Assembly: GCA_948099385.1 (NCBI GenBank)
Contig: CANUEZ040000024.1
Location: forward strand, 25,951,001 to 26,015,000
DNA: 64,000 nucleotides
Reading direction: 5' to 3'
Origin: Fasciola hepatica
Lineage: Eukaryota > Platyhelminthes > Trematoda > Plagiorchiida > Fasciolidae
Shown here: positions 1-10,414 of the stretch, one piece after another
Layout of the letters: the number at the start of each line of letters is the position of its first letter
Numbering within the stretch: the first letter of the stretch is position 1
The notes under the pieces: generated by a model
Databases searched by the model: none
What the model saw: only the letters and a program-made list of their open reading frames with translations
What the model was told of the DNA's origin: nothing
Position numbers and translations under genes: made by a program

Positions 1-345
1 CTTGACTTCTCTATAATATATATAAATATATCAACATTTTAACCTCTAGAAAATCAATCGTGGAGGTGTGCCATAAAAACTACCAGCACATCATGCAGAA
101 GCCGGTACCTGAACTGCATTAGTCGGTCAGTTGCGCATATCATTCCGGCTGCACATCTAACTACAAACTTCCATTTACAGATAGAGCACAATAAACCCTC
201 GGCTCGCAATCGCGTCCCAGGTAAGTTTGGCAGTTAAGCATCAGCAAGCAGAACTAAGACGGTATTGAGTGAACCTCGTATTGAGGAAAGATTATCATTG
301 GCGTCATCAATACTGATATATGTTACAGACGATTATATACACATA

Positions 346-506
346 CACGCCGTTGCGCTCCTCCAAATACACACGTTGTCCCACTCCAGCGTTTTGAGTT
401 CTGCTTTGCGCGCTGCCGAGTATATTCGCTATCGTGTCACAAACCGAGGACCAGAGGCTACAGACTCTATACGAGAGCAGGTTTTGACTTAACTGAGGAG
501 AATCCT
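346..506 (+). repeat. 5' LTR remnant of the CsRn1-like element
   Basis: The sequence from CACGCCGTTGCGCTCC to CTGAGGAGAATCCT recurs at 5405-5564 with only a few differences. Upstream of 346 the two copies stop matching, so U3 of this LTR is missing or replaced. That would remove the promoter part of the element. Confidence 0.9.
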
Positions 507-510
507 AAAC

Positions 511-527
511 TGGTGAGCCCGAACAAC
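511..527 (+). promoter_or_regulatory. Primer binding site (PBS)
   Basis: TGGTGAGCCCGAACAAC begins four bases after the 5' LTR end. TGG complements the CCA end of a tRNA, and the position is that expected for minus-strand cDNA priming. CsRn1 elements are known to use tRNA-Trp; I could not verify which tRNA matches here. Confidence 0.7.
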
Positions 528-733
528 AAATCCAATCCTCGAAGGACACTCGTAAGTCACTCAGTCACATTTATTCGTTTACATGTACACTTTTCCGACA
601 TATAAACGGTAAATTCCTGATTTCTGCTACCATATCCCTTTTATATTTTTTCTCATATCGATATTTATAAGTGTTTCACGAATGCTGAATTGACCTTCAT
701 ATATCGTTTTACATTTGATATACCATTGCAACT

Positions 734-1556
734 ATGGCTAGCAACGACCGCTAACCTGATCCGGAACCGTCCGTTTCGACAGTCTCCCTAGCCGTCCCTG
801 AGTTTTTTTATTGATGACCCTCAACTCTGGTTTCATATGTTAGGGGTGGAGTTTCAATCACATAGAATCACAAGCGAGCGAACCCGTTACTTGTGGACTA
901 TCGGTCGCCTTACCTGTGACGTTGCTACTCAGATACGCGACGTAGTATTCAATAACAGTTCTTACACAGCCGTGAAAGATGCGGTAATCTCTCGTCTTTT
1001 GCCGTCAGAATCGTCCAGACTGAAACAGCTGACCCAAGGGAAAGAGTTAGGTAGCAAGAAGCCCTCTGCATTACTGAGAGAAACACAGCAGCTGGCGGGG
1101 CAACTTTTAGAGGAAAACGTCCTTAAAGAGTTGTGGGTACAGCGACTACCACCCAATATTCAAGCATTGCTCGAGGTTTCCAGCCATCTTAAGCTCACAG
1201 AAGCGGCTAAACTAGCGAGCGGTATTATGGAACGGTACCATCCACAAATTTCTGCTGTAACAAACTCGAGCAGCCCCCAGACCACAGCTCCCACTGTAGG
1301 AACACACTCCGAGGACACTCTGATAACTGCTTTCGAGCAGGTTTTCAAACGTTTTTCCTCTTCTGGTTGTTCTCACTGTAGAAACCATAAATCTTATCGC
1401 AACTCTGACCGACGTGAACGCCTCAAAAGCCCTTCCCCTGACCGCCGCGTTAGCCCATCTCGATCAAAGTACTGTCGGTACCACAGACGATTTCGGGAAA
1501 AGGCCCGGCGCTGCGAAGCCGGTTGCACCTTCTCAGGTGCCAAACAGGGAAACTAA
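734..1556 (+). pseudogene. gag: gag (nucleocapsid-type) pseudogene of CsRn1-like element
   Basis: The Gag polyprotein packages element RNA. A long open stretch runs 837-1556 (239 codons), but the likely original start is the ATG at 734, followed by an in-frame TAA at 752. A frame change near 800-810 separates the proline-rich start from the conserved block DDPQLWFHMLG at about 813-845. The block PQLWF is the typical beginning of CsRn1-type Gag. Near the C-terminus SKYCRYHRRFREKARRCEAGC gives the CHCC finger (C, H two residues on, C ten residues later, C after three more), preceded by an Arg/Ser-rich stretch. The start region is therefore broken while the finger is intact. Pol follows in another frame within about 40 bases. 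Confidence 0.88.
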
Positions 1557-1591
1557 TATTCTGACGCGTTCCGACGACTAACGCGATCGGC

Positions 1592-4500
1592 AGCCATAAT
1601 AGCAGTCATATGTTGCATGTTCGAGACTTAGTGTTCAATAAGCTGTTCTTAATTGACACCGGTGTAGCAATTAGTGTCATTCCAAAGGAAGCAGGTGATG
1701 CAACGATCCCATCAGTCTAACAACTCCGTGCTGCCAGCGGCACTTCTATTGCTACTTACGGCCGTAAGTCACTCACATTCAACTTAGGCCGACGTTGCAC
1801 CTTCCACTGGTTGTTTATAGTAGCAGACGTCCCTAATCCCATACTAGGCATCGATTTCCTTGACCATTTCGACCTCCTAATCGATGCACGATGCCGGAGA
1901 GTTGTCGACCGACAGACTTCTCTTTCCGTAACCGGTTCGTATTCCTCCGTGAATCACATCACGCCCCTATACATCGAACTGCAGGCCGAACAACCGCACG
2001 CAGACCTACTTCCAGCTTACCTGGCAATGCTAAGACAATCTGGCCCCCTTCCCGCGGTGACCACTAACGTTACCCACCATATTGTCACTAAAGGACCCCC
2101 AGCATCTAGCCGACTACGTCGCTTGACCCTAGACAAGCTCCGCGTAGCACAGGCTGAGTTCGAACTCATGCCAGATTTAGGCATAATACGCCCGTCCAGT
2201 AGCCCTTGGGCCTCGCCCCTTCACATGGTTCCTAAACCTAATGGTGACTGGCGCCCCTGCGGTGACTATAGGGCCCTCAACCAGGCTACTATCCCAGACA
2301 GGTACCCCGTTCCATATATTCAAGATCTTACATCTACCCTGTCTGGTTGTGCTGTTTTCAGCCGAATCGACCTCGTTAGAGCCTACCACCAAATCCCAGT
2401 AGCAGAGGCTGACATCCCTAAAACCGCTGTCACAACTCCATTCGGACTATTCGAGCTATGCGCATGCCGTTTTGGCTCATGAATGTAGCCTAAACCTTTC
2501 AAAGGTTTATGCATGAAGCAACACAGGGTCCGAAGAATGTCTACGTGTACTTAGACGATATTTTGGTGGCAAGTTCTTCAAAACAAGAGCATGTGGCACA
2601 CCCGCGTGCTCTTTTTGAGCGCCTTAGCCAACACGGTGTAACCATCATCCCTACCAAATGCAAATTAGGTAGGAGGACCATCACGTTCCTAGGTCACGAA
2701 ATCTCAGCCTCAGGCATACAGCCCCTGCCTGACAAGGTGGCAGCAATTCGAGACTATCCTGAGCCTCACTCTTGCCGACAATTGCGCCAATTTTCTGGCC
2801 TGGTTAAATTTTATCGCCGGTTCATCCCACACTGCGCCGACTTAGTGCAGCCTCTAACAGACCTTTTACGTGGAGGTAAGCGGAAGTTCATTTTTCCCGA
2901 CACGGCGCAGGCAGCGTTTACTTTGACCAGGAAAGCTGTCGCCAGTATAGCACTCCCTTCACATCCCGATCCTTCTGATCCCCTGGCGTTAGGAACAGAT
3001 GCTTCGGACACGGCTGTTAGAGCAGTGTTGCAGCAACTCGTCAACAATTCATGGCAACCAATAGCTTTCTTCTCCAAGCGTCTCCAGCCTGCGGAATACC
3101 GAAATGGTACTTTCAGCAGGGAACTACTGGCAGTCTATTTTGGTATCCGACACTTCCGATACACACTCGAGGGCCAAATATTCACAGTGTTCACAGATCA
3201 TAAACCACTGGTGTACGCTCTGCAGTTAATATCTGACCGATATTCGCCACGCGAGATTTGCCACTTAGACTATGTTTCGCAGTTTACTGCGGACATTCGA
3301 TAGGTCTCTGGGGCACACAACCCCGTATCAGACGCACTCTCACGCGTCCACAATATCGACGACCCGTGGGCATAGACCTAGAAGCAATCGCCGCAGCCCA
3401 AACAACAGATCCTGAAATACAGCAACTCAGAAACAGCAGCTCCCTGCACCTAGTGCCAGTGGCCCTTCCAACTTCGGACGTAACTATCATCTGCGATGTG
3501 TCACAGGGTCGACCCCGACCACTAGTTCCTGCCAGTTTTCGCCGACAAGATTTTATCAGCCTCCACAACTTATCGCACCCTGGTGTAACCGCCTCAGTGA
3601 AACTAGTCATCGAGCGATTCGTCTGGCCTTGCGTCAAACGTAACGTACGTCTTTGAGCCAGCGCTTGTCTTCAATGCCAACGAGTTAAAATACATCGTCA
3701 CACCAAATCTACGTTAGGCACATTCAGCGGGCAGGACGCACGCTTTCATCATGTGCATGTGGATCTCGTGGGGCCACTTTCGCCATCCAATGACTGCGTC
3801 TACACCCTCACTTGCGTAGATCGTTTCACTCGTTGGCCACAGGCAGTACCTTTTCCTCGTCCAACCTCGGAGGAAGCTGCAAAAGCATTTCTAACTGGTT
3901 TGGTGAGTCAGTTCGGTTGCCCTGCTATCGTGACCACTGACCGCAGTTCTCATTTTGACGGTGTCATCCACGAGCTACTGAACGCATTCGGTTGCCGACA
4001 CAACAAGATGACGGCCTATCATCCTCAGGCCAATGGCATGGTGGAGCGATTCCATCACCAGCTGGAAGCTGCCCTTCGTGCTCGTGATAACCCATTATGG
4101 AGTGAAGTTTTGCCGATCGTTCTCTTAGGACTGCGTAACAGCGTTAAAGCCGATATGGGTGTTACGGCGGCTGAACTGGTTTACGGTTGCACACTACGAC
4201 TTCCGGATGAGTTGGTTTCTCCATTACCCTCCTGTGAGTTTTAATTACAGTGATCACTCAAGACGGTTGTCGCACCAAATGCGGGTGATAAAGCCAACCT
4301 CACCACGAGAACAAACTCTCAGCACCTACATACCTACCACTCTAGCGACCGCCAGCCATGTGTTTATTAGAGTAGATGCAGCGCGATCACCTCTACAAGC
4401 GGCTTACTCTGGCCCATTCCACGACGTCCAGCAAAAGATAAAGAAATACGTGGTGGACGTCGAAGGCAAGAAAGAGACCATCAGCATAGACCGCCTCAAA

Positions 4501-4689
4501 CCGGCCTTCATCGAGGTAGAACCCACCTCGAACAACTCTCCCAGTGTCCCCACATGCTCACAACCTTCGGTTAGTCGTCCCGGGTCGGCCCCTGTTACTT
4601 CCACTAACGACCACGGAAGACACAGCTTCACCCCTCAACAGGAGAAATCGACGCGGCCGCGAGCTGCGACAGCCAACGAGATTTTCTGA
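1592..4689 (+). pseudogene. pol: pol pseudogene: protease, RT, RNase H, integrase
   Basis: The protease has DTG at 1655-1663 (LIDTGVAISVIP) and the downstream ILGIDFL block at about 1842, with an in-frame TAA at 1718 between them. The RT reads from about 2050. [24 protein letters not shown] residues are near 2200, a frameshift and stop destroy the FGL motif region at 2455-2495, and YLDD is intact at 2548-2559. RNase H (TDASDTA, DHKPLVYAL) spans about 2995-3215, with a stop at 3301. The integrase has an HHCC finger around 3565-3680 interrupted by a stop (about 3655). The core at 3753-4244 carries D (HVDLVGPL), D (VTTDRSS) and E (NGMVERFH). A GPY/F-like tail (AYSGPFHDVQQ) lies at 4399-4431 in another frame. 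At least five lesions make it non-functional. Confidence 0.92.
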
Positions 4690-5280
4690 ATATGTAACAA
4701 TTGTATATATTTAAGTTTACTCTTCGTATTCAACTTGCACATAGTCCTATTATGCATGAATGCACGACCACGTGGTTATTACGACAAGGGTCGTGGCAGC
4801 CTGTAATGCGCCGGTATGTCCCCCTCAGTGGAATATCCGATTGCGCCTCGAGGCGCAGCTTCCTTGTGTTTCTTGCCTTCCAGCTCGTCCCATCGGACAG
4901 AACCATATGGAATTCCAGGATCTCGCATGACTCAAACACAACGCTCGTTGAATCGCTACTGGACTCATTTGAAGCCGGACGCTGTTTCGTTTAAGAAGGC
5001 AATAACAACCATAGGGGAGCGGAACTTTGGGATATGCCGACAACGACAAACCCTACAATACAATCACCACTGCCAGGTCACAAGCAGGATCTACCCTGGT
5101 CGGATAAAATTTTAAGGAGGAGGCAACTTTGCGATCGACGCACAGCGACCAGTATGAGTCACGGAGAATGGATTGTGCTGGCTTCGTTGTTGTGTTCGAT
5201 CGCGGCGGGAGGCATGGAAAACGTCTCTCGCCACCGAAGCCGACGTACCCATCACGGGTCGAAGCCCAACTTCGTCGGCC

Positions 5281-5297
5281 TTTTAGAGGGAGACCCC
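5281..5297 (+). promoter_or_regulatory. Polypurine tract candidate
   Basis: TTTTAGAGGGAGACCCC lies directly before the TGT that opens the 3' LTR. It is only partly purine (AGAGGGAGA), but the position fits plus-strand priming. Confidence 0.5.
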
Positions 5298-5564
5298 TGT
5301 AGTGCTACCAATAAAGCACTTGATGACACAGACTAACAAATTTGTTTATTTGAACAATTACCGTTTTTGGTGGCGCCACTTGCTCCGCCTGTGTACACCG
5401 TGTGCACGCCGTTGCGCTCCTCCAATACACACGTTGTCCCACTCCAGCGTTTTGAGTTCTGCTTTGCGCGCTGCCGAGTATATTCGCTATCGTGTCACAA
5501 ACCGAGGACCAGGGGCTATAGACTCTATACGAGAGCAGGTTTTGACTTAACTGAGGAGAATCCT
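5298..5564 (+). repeat. 3' LTR of the CsRn1-like element
   Basis: About 267 bases run from TGTAGTGCTACC to GAGGAGAATCCT. AATAAA at 5310-5315 could serve polyadenylation. The last about 160 bases match the 5' LTR remnant at 346-506; the first about 105 have no partner there. The end lacks the canonical CA. Because the left LTR is truncated, no target-site duplication can be read. Confidence 0.85.
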
Positions 5565-6092
5565 TAAGTATCACGGTTTACCTAAACCTCGGCCACAATA
5601 CTGTTACGTGAGTAGTTCTTCGTACGTCATGTGCATTATTTTCAATACGCGTTTCAATGACATCGTTAGTGCTCACAAAAGATGCATACCACCTTGGTCG
5701 CGGATTAACGTACTACAATGAAAACTGATGGACGTTCAACAGACTTTGATTGCGCCCACAGTGGAAAGGAAGAAGCTTTCGATTCCACCAACAGGCTATT
5801 CTAAGTCCGTTCGGTAAAGCGTAATAATAACAACAGTCATTGTACGCATTACATAGCCACGCAGGGCCTACAAATTTGTGTGCACCAAAAAACATCATTA
5901 GGAGATAAGAGGTCTGACGGAAACTAACTATCAAGCCTATTATTATGCGGTTTCAGAGAATACCTCACACGTATGTCATGCTGAGACGGAAATTACGTGC
6001 AAATAAATGTAAAACTAACATTGATATTTCACTGCCCAATACACGTCAAAATCCTTAACCTCCTACTGATGCAACGTAGACTTTCTTCTTAT

Positions 6093-6164
6093 ATGAAACT
6101 CATCAGGGGCATCGATTTCTTGGAGGCAAAACATTTTATTTGACGAATTCGAATGCGAAATGCA
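6093..6164. repeat. Copy A of a locally duplicated segment
   Basis: It aligns with 7018-7100: ATGAAA at the left, then GCA/CGATTTCT versus GCACCAGTTTCT, then TATTTGACG followed by TTCGAATGC versus TTTGAATGC. Read on minus both give a short His-Ser-Asn-x-Ser-Asn string, so the ancestor may have been coding. Identity is moderate by eye. Confidence 0.5.
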
Positions 6165-6404
6165 TATTGCATCATTCAAAAGACAATATTTCACTCTTCT
6201 GCACAAAACTACCATTGGTAGATAAGAGTTTTAGTTGAAAGTCCAACTGGGACATTTTTCTGATAAGTCAAAATATTAACATTGATAAGCTACTCGAAGG
6301 ATCCTTAGAGCATTCGAATACCTCCCAAGCGTGCTGCACCGAAACTACAACTTCGTAGACAAATCTACAACAAACAAGTGACTGCATTTCATGCTTACAT
6401 TTTT

Positions 6405-6446
6405 AACCACTTAAGTGGTTGAAAAGTTGCACCTATAATTATAGGT
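6405..6446. repeat. Two adjacent perfect 16-bp palindromes
   Basis: AACCACTTAAGTGGTT (6405-6420) and ACCTATAATTATAGGT (6431-6446) are each their own reverse complement and are separated by ten bases. They could be cruciform-prone sites, dimeric-protein sites, or a MITE remnant; the sequence alone does not decide. Confidence 0.85.
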
Positions 6447-6454
6447 TGTAGGTA

Positions 6455-6560
6455 TCTGTACATTTCCGACTTTTTCCATGATTTTCAACGTCCCTTGGTG
6501 CGACACCCCTTTTGTTGTACCGACGTTTTAATGTAAAACACACACACCTTTTGGTCGTCA
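6455..6560. repeat. Interspersed repeat, copy 1
   Basis: The segment TTCCGACTTxTTCCATG...AACGTCCCTTGGTGCG...TTTGTTGTACCGACGTTTT recurs at about 42913-43012 with scattered changes. Both are followed by an A/C-rich ACACAC tail. The family is unknown to me. Confidence 0.7.
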
Positions 6561-7017
6561 TCACCGCGCAATACAAAAAGGCTGTAAATAAATCTTTCAT
6601 TCTGGCACGGTCTCATCTTCTGGTTTGAAGTGTCTTGGGATTATATCGGTCGGAACTAACTGTGTGAAACAAAACATTTTAGAAGCTTCAACGGCGTCTC
6701 TTGGCACTTTGCTCAATACCATCCTGTTCTGTTCAACGGATGGCTGTCAGACCGAATTGAACCGAAGACATTGGCGGATATTGGCTCTTTGACGCTCATT
6801 TCCTGATCACAAGAACACTGAACAACTGTGAGTTTGAGTCACACCTTTTGTTTCATTTTAATTCTTAATGTACATACCCTTTTGGCCTTTTTATCACCGC
6901 ACGCTCCTCCGCCCATCCTAGTTAGTTAGTCTCGTCTTAGATATTGTTGACAATAATTTAGTGTTTCACATAGACAGAGTAGTACGCTACAAGGTGCAAC
7001 ATAAACTTCGGTGTTAC

Positions 7018-7100
7018 ATGAAATCCAAATGAAGCACCAGTTTCTCGGATGTAAAACTCCATATTATTTGACGGGTTTGAATGCACAATTAATAATACTC
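7018..7100. repeat. Copy B of a locally duplicated segment
   Basis: This is the partner of 6093-6164. On minus it falls inside a 121-codon open frame (6958-7323) reading HSNPSNNMEF at the shared core. No known domain is recognised. Confidence 0.5.
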
Positions 7101-7357
7101 CGTCTTTACGACGAATTTCCAATATAGAATTTTTAGACAAGTTGCAACTGATAGCGTCTAAACATACGGGCTTAAACATAGACCGACTGAAGTTGTGGGA
7201 CTGGTATGCGTGGGAGAGTTGAAACAGATGAATCGGTGCCCGTGGAAACGTGTTGGGTGGGAGCAATCCGGGAAACCCGACAACAGGCAAACAAAAAGGA
7301 AAGTCGCGTGACTGTGTCATCACATCGGGCTCAGTTCAGTTTAGTTTGCACAGGGCA

Positions 7358-7395
7358 GAAGTGGCCGAGACCAATATATTGGTCTCGGCCACTTC
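7358..7395. repeat. Perfect 38-bp palindrome
   Basis: The left half GAAGTGGCCGAGACCAATA is followed immediately by its exact reverse complement, so the 38 bases can form a spacer-less hairpin or cruciform. No homology to the surrounding repeats was seen. Confidence 0.95.
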
Positions 7396-7638
7396 AAGAC
7401 GATATCGTGCTTTTTGATCTTTGTGTTGTCGGCAAATTTTCTCAGCTCCCAACACCGCGTGTACACGCGTTGAATGTTTCATCCGAAAGGCATAATCGCG
7501 AGGCATTATAACCTTCACAGATGTAAGTTCACTGGCGAAATACCAGGGGCAATTTATCTCACTCCTCGCTCACACAGCTATCTCGGGAAAAGCCGCACTC
7601 CAAAGTGAGTCCAGAGCCATCTAGAAAGTTGGTACACT

Positions 7639-7810
7639 TGTAACACGCAAGCAGCAGTGATCTTCCGCCGGAGGGTTGAGCGTGTTTGATCTGTAAAAGC
7701 ACAAGAGAAGAAAATAAACTCCATGAGCCGAGGCTCAGTAAGTGTATCAACGGCACCAACACTTACATTACTCGAACAACAATATGGTGGATTAAAACCT
7801 GGCCATTACA
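7639..7810 (-). repeat. Solo LTR of the TRIM-like family
   Basis: On minus this starts TGTAATGGCC and ends GTGTTACA. Its whole length aligns with the LTR at 9446-9610, including AGCCGAGGCxCAGTAAGTGT and CGGCACCAACACTTACATTA on +. It is the most diverged of the copies. No internal region adjoins it, consistent with LTR-LTR recombination or with a fragment. I could not find a target-site duplication. Confidence 0.8.
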
Positions 7811-8422
7811 CAATGCTGCATCTAACGGCATCCTCTGACACTCTATTCCATATAGGCTTCGAACTGCCCTACACCGCGACGTTGGGCTTCGTGGAAGACA
7901 GGGAGAAGAAAAGGGCTTACTAACTCTGCAGAAGTATAGAAAACGAACTGCCAAGCAGCAAGAAATAACACTATGTCGGCGAAGAAAGGATCAGTTACCA
8001 ATAGAAGATTATGTCCAGTGACGAAAACCACAACAAGGTAGGCCGGCTTCTGGTGACATACCAATCAGTCATTTTCCTCGTTATTGGTCGATCTCAACCA
8101 AAAAACAGTCTTACTAGATATCCTTCAGCTTCCTCAGACTATTCAAATTGTCCCTGTTTTCCGGTCAGGCTGGTAAAGTGGGCAAATTAGAGAATAAAAC
8201 TCCGTAGCTTCTAGAACGCCAGACCGAGCAGGCGGAGTAGATGAACAGTGTGGAAGCCTCGGTATCCTGAGGTAATATGTCGACGGGCACCGGGGAATTC
8301 AGTGTGACACCTGTGAAACTCGGTCCCACAGGAAGTGCGTGGGGTTAGGCAAAAAATACTATCATCTATACCGTGAATATGATAAACTCGGCTGAATATG
8401 CCAGCAACACCAAAGGCTTATC
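7811..8422. other. Unassigned spacer
   Basis: I see no domain in either strand here. The short open frames on both strands have no recognisable motifs. The right part (about 8280-8420) may be leader sequence of the LINE ORF1 remnant that follows. Confidence 0.3.
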
Positions 8423-9050
8423 ATGACAGATATTAAGGCCGCCTGTAAGGCAGAGGTCGTCAAAATATGGCAAAAAACCCGTAGAAGGAAGGTTGGCACT
8501 ATTCAGGGACAGAAATGGGCATTAGGCGATACTCAGAAACCTGAAGAACACCGGAGCAGGGCCGAGGCAGCAGCTGGGACGCTGCCGACTCATGATGCAG
8601 TGGAAGGATCAGGTGCTCTAATTGAGTGGGTGAGTAAGTTAGAACAAGATGCGACCCATATCACTAAAATTCCGACGACGTTGAGGAAAAATGGCGATAT
8701 TGCCCTGGGACGGAACCGGAATGTTGTAATTCACGGAGTTCCGGAACTTTTCATGAAAATTGGCAAGCAGGGGGACAGAGCAATGGAATACCATCTGGTC
8801 AACTTGCTCCGGGCCGCGGAAATCCCTGCGCTTGTAGCGGTGAGAGGAGTTATGAGATGGGGGGTGGGGATGGAAAGGGGGCTGACTCTACAGAGTGCGA
8901 ACCAAGACCTATGCTTGCCCAGTACGCCAACCCTCGTCCCAGGGACGCCTTCTTAGCCGCAGCCGGGCATATGAGGCAAATCTCAAAGGGGTTAATAGAC
9001 AAAACAGCTGTAGTCATTCAGAGAAGGGTGGAAAAACCGGAACTTTGAGT
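8423..9050 (+). pseudogene. CR1-like LINE ORF1 (RNA-binding protein) remnant
   Basis: ORF1 proteins of flatworm CR1-like LINEs bind element RNA. The frame at 8423-8956 begins with a charged, probably helical N-terminus (Lys/Arg/Glu-rich, about residues 1-95). It continues with the RRM-like block NRNVVIHGVPE and then AMEYHLVNLLRAAEIPALV, the order seen in this ORF1 type. Around 8860-8880 the reading shifts; the matching continuation NPRPRDAFLAAAGHMRQI is found in another frame at about 8928-8990. The protein is therefore broken by at least one frameshift. No endonuclease or RT follows: the TRIM LTR starts at 9446. Annotation as LINE ORF1 rests on motif resemblance, not on a search. Confidence 0.65.
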
Positions 9051-9445
9051 TTTACCACGGCCTCCCTAAATTCTGCGAGAGTGAGCGCAAGTAAAATAAA
9101 GAATCTAGGTTGGTCTGGATAGCGTAAGCGTTGCCTAGCCCGGTTAATAAAGGAATGGACTGTCGCAACTCCAAGACAGGAAGATCAGGCGATTGATCCT
9201 CACCGAACCTCCAGGGACGGTTCTGTGCAGAGCAGCCAAGGAGGTGGAAGTGATGCTAGTTGAGAGTAGCGCCAGGAATCCAACCGTGAAAGGAAAAAAC
9301 TTTCCGGGTGCTCGAGTTCAGGATCCGAGCGCCTGAGGTCCGCCTCTGGAAACGGCGAAAAATAGAGGAGGGGACTGTGATGCTCATAGCCCACACTAAT
9401 GCTGCAATTATGGGTCGGTGGTTCAGCAACTGTCATACGTAATAT

Positions 9446-9610
9446 TGTAACAGGCAGGGGGCAGTGCTCTTCCGACGGGGGTAGCACGTGTGATCTGCAA
9501 AAGCACAAAAGGGAAAAACTTCATGAGCCGAGGCCCAGTAAGTGTATCAAAGGCACCAACACTTACATTAAACGAACAACAAGATGGCGGCCTCCAATCT
9601 GGCCGTTACA
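9446..9610 (-). repeat. 3' LTR of TRIM-like element (165 bp)
   Basis: It is bounded on + by TGTAACAGGC and GGCCGTTACA, i.e. TG...CA on minus. It aligns along its length with 7639-7810 and with the split copy 9841-9885 plus 13279-13414. Confidence 0.8.
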
Positions 9611-9624
9611 CTGCTCCCCCCACA
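9611..9624 (-). promoter_or_regulatory. Polypurine tract of TRIM-like element
   Basis: On minus TGTGGGGGGAGCAG immediately precedes the TG of the 3' LTR, the position required for plus-strand priming. Confidence 0.65.
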
Positions 9625-9818
9625 AAAGAACACTGCCCTCAGTGTTCCGTACTCCAACACACTACAGGAGCATCAACTCTCCGGGAACCACGCCTTGGGT
9701 AGGCCATACCACAAGACCTCTCCTGGGCCACACCAAATCTACGCCTCAGATCACTACACAATTATCTCCTCGGCCCATATCAGGTCTATCTCCAAGGCCT
9801 TCCACTCCCCTCGATGCG

Positions 9819-9836
9819 GTCCCGCCGTGGGTGCCA
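9819..9836 (-). promoter_or_regulatory. Primer binding site of TRIM-like element
   Basis: On minus TGGCACCCACGGCGGGAC starts four bases after the 5' LTR end (TTTT spacer). TGG pairs with a tRNA CCA end. The tRNA identity was not determined. Confidence 0.6.
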
Positions 9837-9840
9837 AAAA

Positions 9841-9885
9841 TGTAACAGGCAGGGGGCAATGCTCTTCCGACGAGGGCCCAGCCAG
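9841..9885 (-). repeat. 5' LTR of TRIM-like element, distal part
   Basis: The first 40 bases on + match the start of 9446-9610, with few changes up to CTCTTCCGACGAGGG. The match then breaks where the CACTA-like element begins. The missing remainder of the LTR is found at 13279-13414. Confidence 0.75.
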
Positions 9886-10414
9886 CACAAAATACCACCT
9901 TCCATGTGGTAGATTCACCACATAAATACCACTTCTGTTTTTCTCTAGGATGAGTGTTTTTTTCCGCTCAAAATGGCCAAATTGATCCTTTGCATAGCAA
10001 AGCTACTCGTCTTTGTGCAAAGAAATTTCGATAAAAAGAGTATTACGAAAACTAGTTGACTTTGGTTTGTTTTAATGTGCTACGAGTTTTTGGCGCGTAC
10101 CTGCCGGTCCGCCTTGCTGAGTGATCACGTATGGTTTGCGCTAATTTCTCGTTCGTGATTCTGTCCTCGGGTGACGATATTTTTCTCCAAGTTCAGGACA
10201 GATCCCTAAATTTGATTCTCGTAATATAACTCACTTTACTTCGGACCGTTTTTTCATTGTAGTACTTGGATTAGTGATCTTTTGTCCCAGGGCAGCGATC
10301 TATCCGCTCAGTTTCATAATATTTATTGAAAACCATGAAACAAAGTGCAGTTCGTTGATGGTCATCTCTTTTCAGCCTCTCTTCTTAAATTATGCAGATT
10401 TAACTTTTTTAACA

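Larger units (their letters stand above)
346..5564 (+). mobile_element. CsRn1-like Ty3/gypsy LTR retrotransposon, degenerate
   Basis: This copy-and-paste retrotransposon has the order LTR, primer site, gag, protease, reverse transcriptase, RNase H, integrase, LTR. About 160 bases at 346-506 match the end of the 3' LTR at 5405-5564 nearly base for base, so both termini of one element are present. The Gag carries the unusual CHCC finger (C-x2-H-x9-C-x3-C) typical of the CsRn1 clade rather than the common CCHC knuckle. The integrase ends in a GPY/F-type module. All domains lie on + in canonical order. The 5' LTR lacks its first about 105 bases, and gag and pol contain several stops and frameshifts, so the copy is not autonomous. 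Family assignment is firm; clade assignment rests on the CHCC finger and on overall motif resemblance recalled from the family. Confidence 0.93.
5565..7357. other. Non-coding stretch with palindromes and a duplicated segment
   Basis: I recognise no coding domain here. The stretch contains two adjacent perfect 16-bp palindromes (6405-6446), an approximately 100-bp interspersed repeat (6455-6560) that recurs near 42.95 kb, and two related segments at 6093-6164 and 7018-7100. The minus-strand open stretch 6958-7323 overlaps the second of these and has no domain I can name. Confidence 0.5.

Noticed and set aside
5713..5934. 73-codon minus frame in the spacer after the first element
   Set aside because: Short, no motif, AT-rich context; most likely chance.
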